The translations under genes and the position numbers were made by a program. DNA of 20,408 nucleotides, from contig JBBQNZ010000075.1 in NCBI GenBank assembly GCA_038330415.1, positions 1 through 20,408 on the forward strand, read 5' to 3'. The stretch comes from Fodinibacter sp038330415 (GTDB lineage Bacteria; Actinomycetota; Actinomycetes; Actinomycetales; Dermatophilaceae). Below the pieces are notes generated by a model, which was not told the DNA's origin, searched no databases, and saw nothing but the letters and a program-made list of their open reading frames with translations. Every line of letters begins with the position of its first letter. The first letter of the stretch is position 1. This document shows positions 17,388-20,408 of this stretch, one piece after another.

Positions 17388-18086
17388 TCAGGCCTCGAGC
17401 TCGGAGAAGGAGTCGGCGACCTCGGGCACGAACCGGTAGCCGACGTTTCGCACGGTGCCGATCAGCACCTCGTAGTCGGTGCCGAGCTTGGCGCGCAGCC
17501 GGCGCACGTGCACGTCGACGGTGCGGGTGCCGCCGAAGTAGTCGTAACCCCACACCTCCTGGAGCAGCTGGGAGCGGGTGAACACCCGGCCCGGGTGCTG
17601 CGCGAGGTACTTCAGCAGCTCGAACTCCTTGTAGGTGAGGTCGAGCAGGCGGCCGCGCAGCCGGACCGAGTAGGTCGCCTCGTCGATGACCAGGGCCCCC
17701 GCGGTGATCGGCCCACCCTCCTCGACCGCGGCCTCGACGGTGCGGCCCACCGCCAGCCGGAGCCGCGCCTCGACCTCGGCCGGCCCGGCGGTGTCGAGGA
17801 TGACGTCGTCGACCCCCCAGTCGCTGGTGATGCCGGCCAGGCCGCCCTCGGTGACGACGACGATCAGCGGGATCGAGATGCCCGTGGTGCAGATGACCCG
17901 GCAGAGCGACTTGGCCATCGCCAGCTCGCGGCGGGCGTCGACGACGACCACGTCGGCCTTGGGGGCGTCGACCAGGGCCGAGGCCTCGGCGGGCAGGATG
18001 CGAACATGGTGCGAGAGCAGCCCGAGCGCCGGAACCACCTCGGCGCTGGGGGCCAAGGTGTTCGTCAGCAGCAGCAGATGGGCCAT
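17388..18086 (-). CDS. glnR: GlnR-type orphan response regulator (OmpR/PhoB winged helix)
   Basis: This 232-residue regulator closely resembles actinobacterial GlnR, the global nitrogen regulator. The receiver begins MAHLLLLTNTLAPSAEVVPALGLL and lacks the usual acidic pair, but keeps an aspartate at residue 50 (VVVVDARRELA) like GlnR D50; GlnR is considered to work without phosphorylation. The C-terminal winged helix (about 125-222) contains LLDLTYKEFELLKYLAQHPGRVFTRSQLLQEVWGYDYFGGTRTVDVHVRRLRAKLG. No cognate kinase is adjacent. On the minus strand TATCCT (18100-18095) lies 8 nt before the ATG, with no clear ribosome-binding site, so a leaderless transcript is likely. Linkage to mshD supports the call. 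A generic PhoB-like regulator is the alternative. Confidence 0.88.
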   Translation of the reverse strand: MAHLLLLTNTLAPSAEVVPALGLLSHHVRILPAEASALVDAPKADVVVVDARRELAMAKSLCRVICTTGISIPLIVVVTEGGLAGITSDWGVDDVILDTAGPAEVEARLRLAVGRTVEAAVEEGGPITAGALVIDEATYSVRLRGRLLDLTYKEFELLKYLAQHPGRVFTRSQLLQEVWGYDYFGGTRTVDVHVRRLRAKLGTDYEVLIGTVRNVGYRFVPEVADSFSELEA

Positions 18087-18107
18087 CGTTCATCAGGATA
18101 GGCGGTC

Positions 18108-18380
18108 ATGCAGAGCAGCGAAGGCGCACAGCGCCCCCCTGAGACGGTGCTCGTCCGGTACTGGGCGGGCGCCCGGGCCGCGGCGGGCGTCGATGCCGAG
18201 CACGTCACCGGCATCCACACCGTGGGTGGCCTGCTGACCCGGCTCGCGGCCGCCCACCCACCGCTCGAACCGGTGCTGCCGGTCTGCTCGGTGCTCGTCG
18301 GTGGCCGCGCGAGCACGGGGGACGACCCGGTGCCGGCCGGCGCCGTCGTCGAGATCCTGCCGCCCTTCGCCGGCGGATGA
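18108..18380 (+). CDS. MoaD/ThiS-like sulfur carrier protein
   Basis: This 90-residue protein has a ubiquitin-like beta-grasp pattern: VLVRYWAGARAAAGVDAEHV, GGLLTRLAAAHPPLEPVL, SVLVGGRAS and PVPAGAVVEILPPFAGG. It ends in Gly-Gly, the residues adenylated and thiocarboxylated in MoaD and ThiS. It could feed sulfur into molybdopterin, thiamine or another thiolated product; no moaE, thiG or activating enzyme is in the window, so the pathway is open. The ATG at 18108 has AGGCGG 2 nt upstream. It is divergent from glnR across only 21 bp and is followed by a membrane protein gene in the same direction. Confidence 0.85.
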   Translation: MQSSEGAQRPPETVLVRYWAGARAAAGVDAEHVTGIHTVGGLLTRLAAAHPPLEPVLPVCSVLVGGRASTGDDPVPAGAVVEILPPFAGG

Positions 18381-18396
18381 TGGGAGGATGCCGCGC

Positions 18397-19398
18397 GTGG
18401 ACGACCAGCCGACCGACCTGAGCCCCGAGGCTGAGCCGGCCGGGTCCGCAGCCGTCGACGAGGGCGCCGAGCCGTCGCTGCCCGCGGCCGAGGGGCCGCC
18501 CGCGCCGGACGCCACCGAGGCCGTGGACGCCGCAGAGCCCGTGGACGACACCGAGCCCGTGGACGACACCGAGCCCGAGGTCGAGACCCGGGCCCAGCGC
18601 CGGGCCCAGCGCGAGGCGGTGCTGCGCGAGCCGGTGCTGCCGTCCCTGTCCACCGTGCGCCGCCCGGTCGTGGTCGTCGCGGTGGTCGTGCTCGCGGCCC
18701 TGCTCGTGCTGGCCCTGCTGGCCGACCCAGTGCTGCTCGCCGCCGGCCTGGGCTGGGCCGGCATCGTCGTGGCGTGGGGCTGGCCGACCCTGCTCGGCTC
18801 GTCGAGCCGCTTCGGGTCGTCGCTGGCGATCGGGGTCACCGGGGTGCTCGCGCCGGTGGCTGGCGTAGCGACCACCGACGAGCCCTATCTGCGGCTCGTG
18901 CCGGTCGCGCTGCTGATCGGGCTGGCGGTGATGTTCGGCCACCAGATGGTGCGCCGCGACGGCCGCCCCCGGCTCACCGAGTCGATCGGCATCACCTCGC
19001 TCGGTCTCGCGGTCGTGGCGCTGGGCACCACCTGGCTGCCGTTGTCGCGCACCAGCCGGGCCAGCGACATCGCGCTGCTGGGGTTCGTGGCGGTCGCGGC
19101 CGCAGCACTGGCCGACCTCCTCACGGGTGTCGAGAAGCTACGGCCGTGGATGCTGCCGCTCGCGATGCTGCTCGGCGGCGCCGGCGCGCTGGTGGCCGCC
19201 TCGGTGGCCGGTTCGCCCTCCCCGGCGCCGGCCGCCCTCGTCGGGTTCCTCGTGGCCGCGGTCTCGCACGCGACCCGGCGGATGCTCTGCGTGCTGCCGG
19301 GCGTCAGCTCGGTGCGTGGGCAGCTGTCGACCGCCGCGGCATCCCTGCTGGTGCCCGGCGTCGTCGCCTACGGCCTCGCGCTCGCCATCGTCGGCTGA
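18397..19398 (+). CDS. Polytopic membrane protein of unknown function
   Basis: This protein has about 333 residues. The first 75 or so are acidic, Pro/Glu/Asp/Ala-rich and probably disordered, ending in a basic ETRAQRRAQREAVLREPVL stretch. The rest holds about nine or ten hydrophobic segments, starting RPVVVVAVVVLAALLVLALLA and ending LLVPGVVAYGLALAIVG. No catalytic motif is apparent. Two exact 18-bp units at 18535-18570 encode EPVDDTEPVDDT, a recent slippage-type duplication. GGGAGG at 18382-18387 directly abuts an ATG at 18388, leaving no spacer, while the in-frame GTG at 18397 has the proper 9-nt spacing, so I prefer 18397. It is cotranscribed with the MoaD-like gene. Confidence 0.82.
   Translation: MDDQPTDLSPEAEPAGSAAVDEGAEPSLPAAEGPPAPDATEAVDAAEPVDDTEPVDDTEPEVETRAQRRAQREAVLREPVLPSLSTVRRPVVVVAVVVLAALLVLALLADPVLLAAGLGWAGIVVAWGWPTLLGSSSRFGSSLAIGVTGVLAPVAGVATTDEPYLRLVPVALLIGLAVMFGHQMVRRDGRPRLTESIGITSLGLAVVALGTTWLPLSRTSRASDIALLGFVAVAAAALADLLTGVEKLRPWMLPLAMLLGGAGALVAASVAGSPSPAPAALVGFLVAAVSHATRRMLCVLPGVSSVRGQLSTAAASLLVPGVVAYGLALAIVG
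18535..18570 (+). repeat. Two tandem 18-bp units within the membrane protein gene
   Basis: The unit GAGCCCGTGGACGACACC occurs twice without mismatch, and a third GAGCCC follows. It is in frame and encodes EPVDDT twice in the acidic N-terminal tail. Confidence 0.9.
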
Positions 19399-19417
19399 CC
19401 CGCACCCCTCCACCGCT

Positions 19418-19497
19418 CCCCGACTTTGTAGGGGAGGCGCCGGGCAACACGCGGCGGAACCCCCGATCGACGCGGTTCCTCCCCTACAAAGTCGGGG
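19418..19497. terminator. Perfect 20-bp inverted repeat between convergent genes (bidirectional terminator)
   Basis: Arms 19418-19437 and 19478-19497 are exact reverse complements (CCCCGACTTTGTAGGGGAGG in the left arm) around a 40-nt loop that has smaller internal complementarity. It lies between the stops of the membrane protein gene (19398) and the DsrE-like gene (19513), where a two-way terminator is expected. The arm contains CGACTTTGTAG, reminiscent of CGACTTCGTGC in the repeats at 7632 and 8787, but the rest differs. Confidence 0.75.
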
Positions 19498-19512
19498 AAC
19501 AACCGGGCCGGG

Positions 19513-19884
19513 TCAGTAGACGAGGGACCTCGAGCCGGGGGCCATGACCTCCTCGACGAACGCCGCCGCCCCGCGGATGACCACCCCGGCCAGCAGGTCG
19601 TCGACCGTGAGCCCACGCCGCGCCGCGCACTGACCGCAGACGGTGACCCGCGCGCCCTCGAGCAGGGCGTCGCGCAGCTCGGCGAGCGGCGCGGCCTGCG
19701 GCAGGTCCACCTCCTCGGCGCGGCCCGGCACGACCATCAGCGTCGCGTCACCGGTGAGCCACAGGCTGACCTCGACCCCGGCTGCCAGGGCGGTCGCCGC
19801 CACCGTGAAACCCTGGTTGAGCCGCTCGAGCGCCTCGGTGCCACAGGTGACCTTGACGACGAGGGAGGCCGCGGGGGTGTCCAT
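19513..19884 (-). CDS. DsrE-family protein with a CxxC motif
   Basis: This 123-residue cytoplasmic protein has the alpha/beta pattern of the DsrE/DsrF family: ASLVVKVTCGTEALERLNQGFTVAATALAAGVEVSLWLTGDATLMV, then AELRDALLEGARVTVCGQCAARRGL. C83 and C86 (CGQC) could take part in sulfur transfer or thiol chemistry, as in other DsrE-like proteins; the partner is unknown. I chose ATG 19884 over the open frame extending to 20037, because the extension overlaps the opposite gene and lacks family features. TACGCT lies exactly 7 nt before this ATG with no ribosome-binding site, so the transcript is probably leaderless. A MoaD/ThiS-like sulfur carrier gene lies nearby. Confidence 0.85.
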   Translation of the reverse strand: MDTPAASLVVKVTCGTEALERLNQGFTVAATALAAGVEVSLWLTGDATLMVVPGRAEEVDLPQAAPLAELRDALLEGARVTVCGQCAARRGLTVDDLLAGVVIRGAAAFVEEVMAPGSRSLVY

Positions 19885-19897
19885 AGACTGCAGCGTA
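19884..19897. promoter_or_regulatory. Overlapping divergent leaderless promoters
   Basis: On the plus strand TAGACT (19884-19889) is followed by 7 nt and the ATG of the nitrobindin-like gene (19897). On the minus strand TACGCT (19897-19892) is followed by 7 nt and the ATG of the DsrE-like gene (19884). The sequence is nearly palindromic about CTGCAG. Neither gene has a ribosome-binding site. No clear -35 boxes are visible. Confidence 0.6.
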
Positions 19898-20406
19898 TGG
19901 TCTTCACCCTCGACACCTCGTTGCACGAGTCGCTGGCCCCCCTCGCCTGGCTGGTCGGCCGCTGGGAGGGCGCCGGCCTGGTGGGCTACCCCACCATGGA
20001 GTCGCAGCAGTTCGGCCAGGAGATCGTGTGCACGCACGACGGCCGGCCCTTCCTACGGTGGGAGTCACGCACCTGGCTGCTCGACTCCGACGGCAACCAG
20101 GTGCGCCCGCTCGCGACCGAGCTCGGCTTCTGGCGGCCGGTCGCCGGCCAGGCCGACGGCACCAACGTCGAGCTGCTGCTCACCCACCCGACCGGCTTCG
20201 TCGAGATGTACGCCGGTGTCGCCGAGCCGGCCAAGGTCGAGCTGCGCACCGACGGCGTCCTGCGCAGCCCCACCGCCAAGGAGTACACCGCCGGTCACCG
20301 GATGTACGGCTACGTCAACAGTGACCTGCTGTGGGTGATGGACATGGCCGCGGTGGGCCAGCCGCTGCAGTCACACGTGTCGGCCGAGCTCAAGCGCGTC
20401 GAGTGA
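19897..20406 (+). CDS. Nitrobindin-like heme-binding beta-barrel protein (FABP/THAP4-like family)
   Basis: This 169-residue protein matches the bacterial nitrobindin family. Marks are PLAWLVGRWEGAGLVGYPTME with the GxWxGxG motif at residues 21-27, FGQEIVCTHDGRPFLRWESRTW, ELGFWRP and the C-terminal SHVSAELKR. H160 in that last block corresponds to the proximal heme ligand of known nitrobindins. Members bind ferric heme and react with NO or peroxynitrite; that function is inferred for this copy. It has normal length and no signal peptide, so it is cytoplasmic. It is divergent from the DsrE-like gene across 12 bp. The gene is complete and ends 2 bases before the window edge. Confidence 0.93.
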   Translation: MVFTLDTSLHESLAPLAWLVGRWEGAGLVGYPTMESQQFGQEIVCTHDGRPFLRWESRTWLLDSDGNQVRPLATELGFWRPVAGQADGTNVELLLTHPTGFVEMYAGVAEPAKVELRTDGVLRSPTAKEYTAGHRMYGYVNSDLLWVMDMAAVGQPLQSHVSAELKRVE

Positions 20407-20408
20407 CC

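Overview
The window is about 20.4 kb of very GC-rich DNA with tightly packed genes, many GTG starts and several 4-bp stop/start overlaps. A mycothiol synthase gene (mshD) lies beside a GlnR-type orphan regulator, and there is a Nudix-histidine phosphatase fusion of the MutT1 type and a PhoP-like box before pstS. These point to an actinobacterium. A Micrococcineae/Intrasporangiaceae-like host is my inference, not something the sequence proves.

Layout: (1) 1-3268, minus strand: a histidine kinase, a NarL-type response regulator, an ABC-2 ATPase and a permease cut by the window edge, probably one stress- or drug-responsive export module. (2) 3415-5443: a YihY/BrkB membrane protein (minus) and, divergently, an unrecognised actinobacterial protein (plus). 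(3) 5444-7617, plus strand: a candidate structured RNA, a 61-residue protein, then DUF47 and the low-affinity phosphate transporter Pit. (4) 7632-8860: an AbiEi-like/nuclease-like gene bracketed by two copies of one palindromic repeat. It sits between pit and the pst operon and looks like an accessory insertion. (5) 8875-12877, minus strand: the high-affinity phosphate transporter pstSCAB, with a hairpin pair after pstS and PHO-box-like repeats upstream. (6) 13102-16390, minus strand: the MutT1-like protein and polyphosphate kinase. (7) 16403-18086, minus strand: mshD and the glnR-like regulator. (8) 18108-20406: a MoaD/ThiS-like carrier, a polytopic membrane protein, a DsrE-like protein and a nitrobindin-like heme protein.

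Together this is a phosphate, polyphosphate and nitrogen-regulation neighbourhood. From memory, its gene order resembles the conserved pit-pst-mutT-ppk-mshD-glnR region of Streptomyces and the glnR-mshD-nitrobindin area of mycobacteria.

The points most worth a second look are: the structured RNA at about 5504-5609, with a long closing stem, two inner hairpins (one with a GNRA loop) and a possible pseudoknot; the repeat-bracketed AbiEi-like gene, whose C-terminus is encoded by a repeat arm; the 12-bp divergent leaderless promoter pair at 19885-19896; a roughly 35-residue insertion in MshD; and the high frequency of the word GGATGCC across the window.
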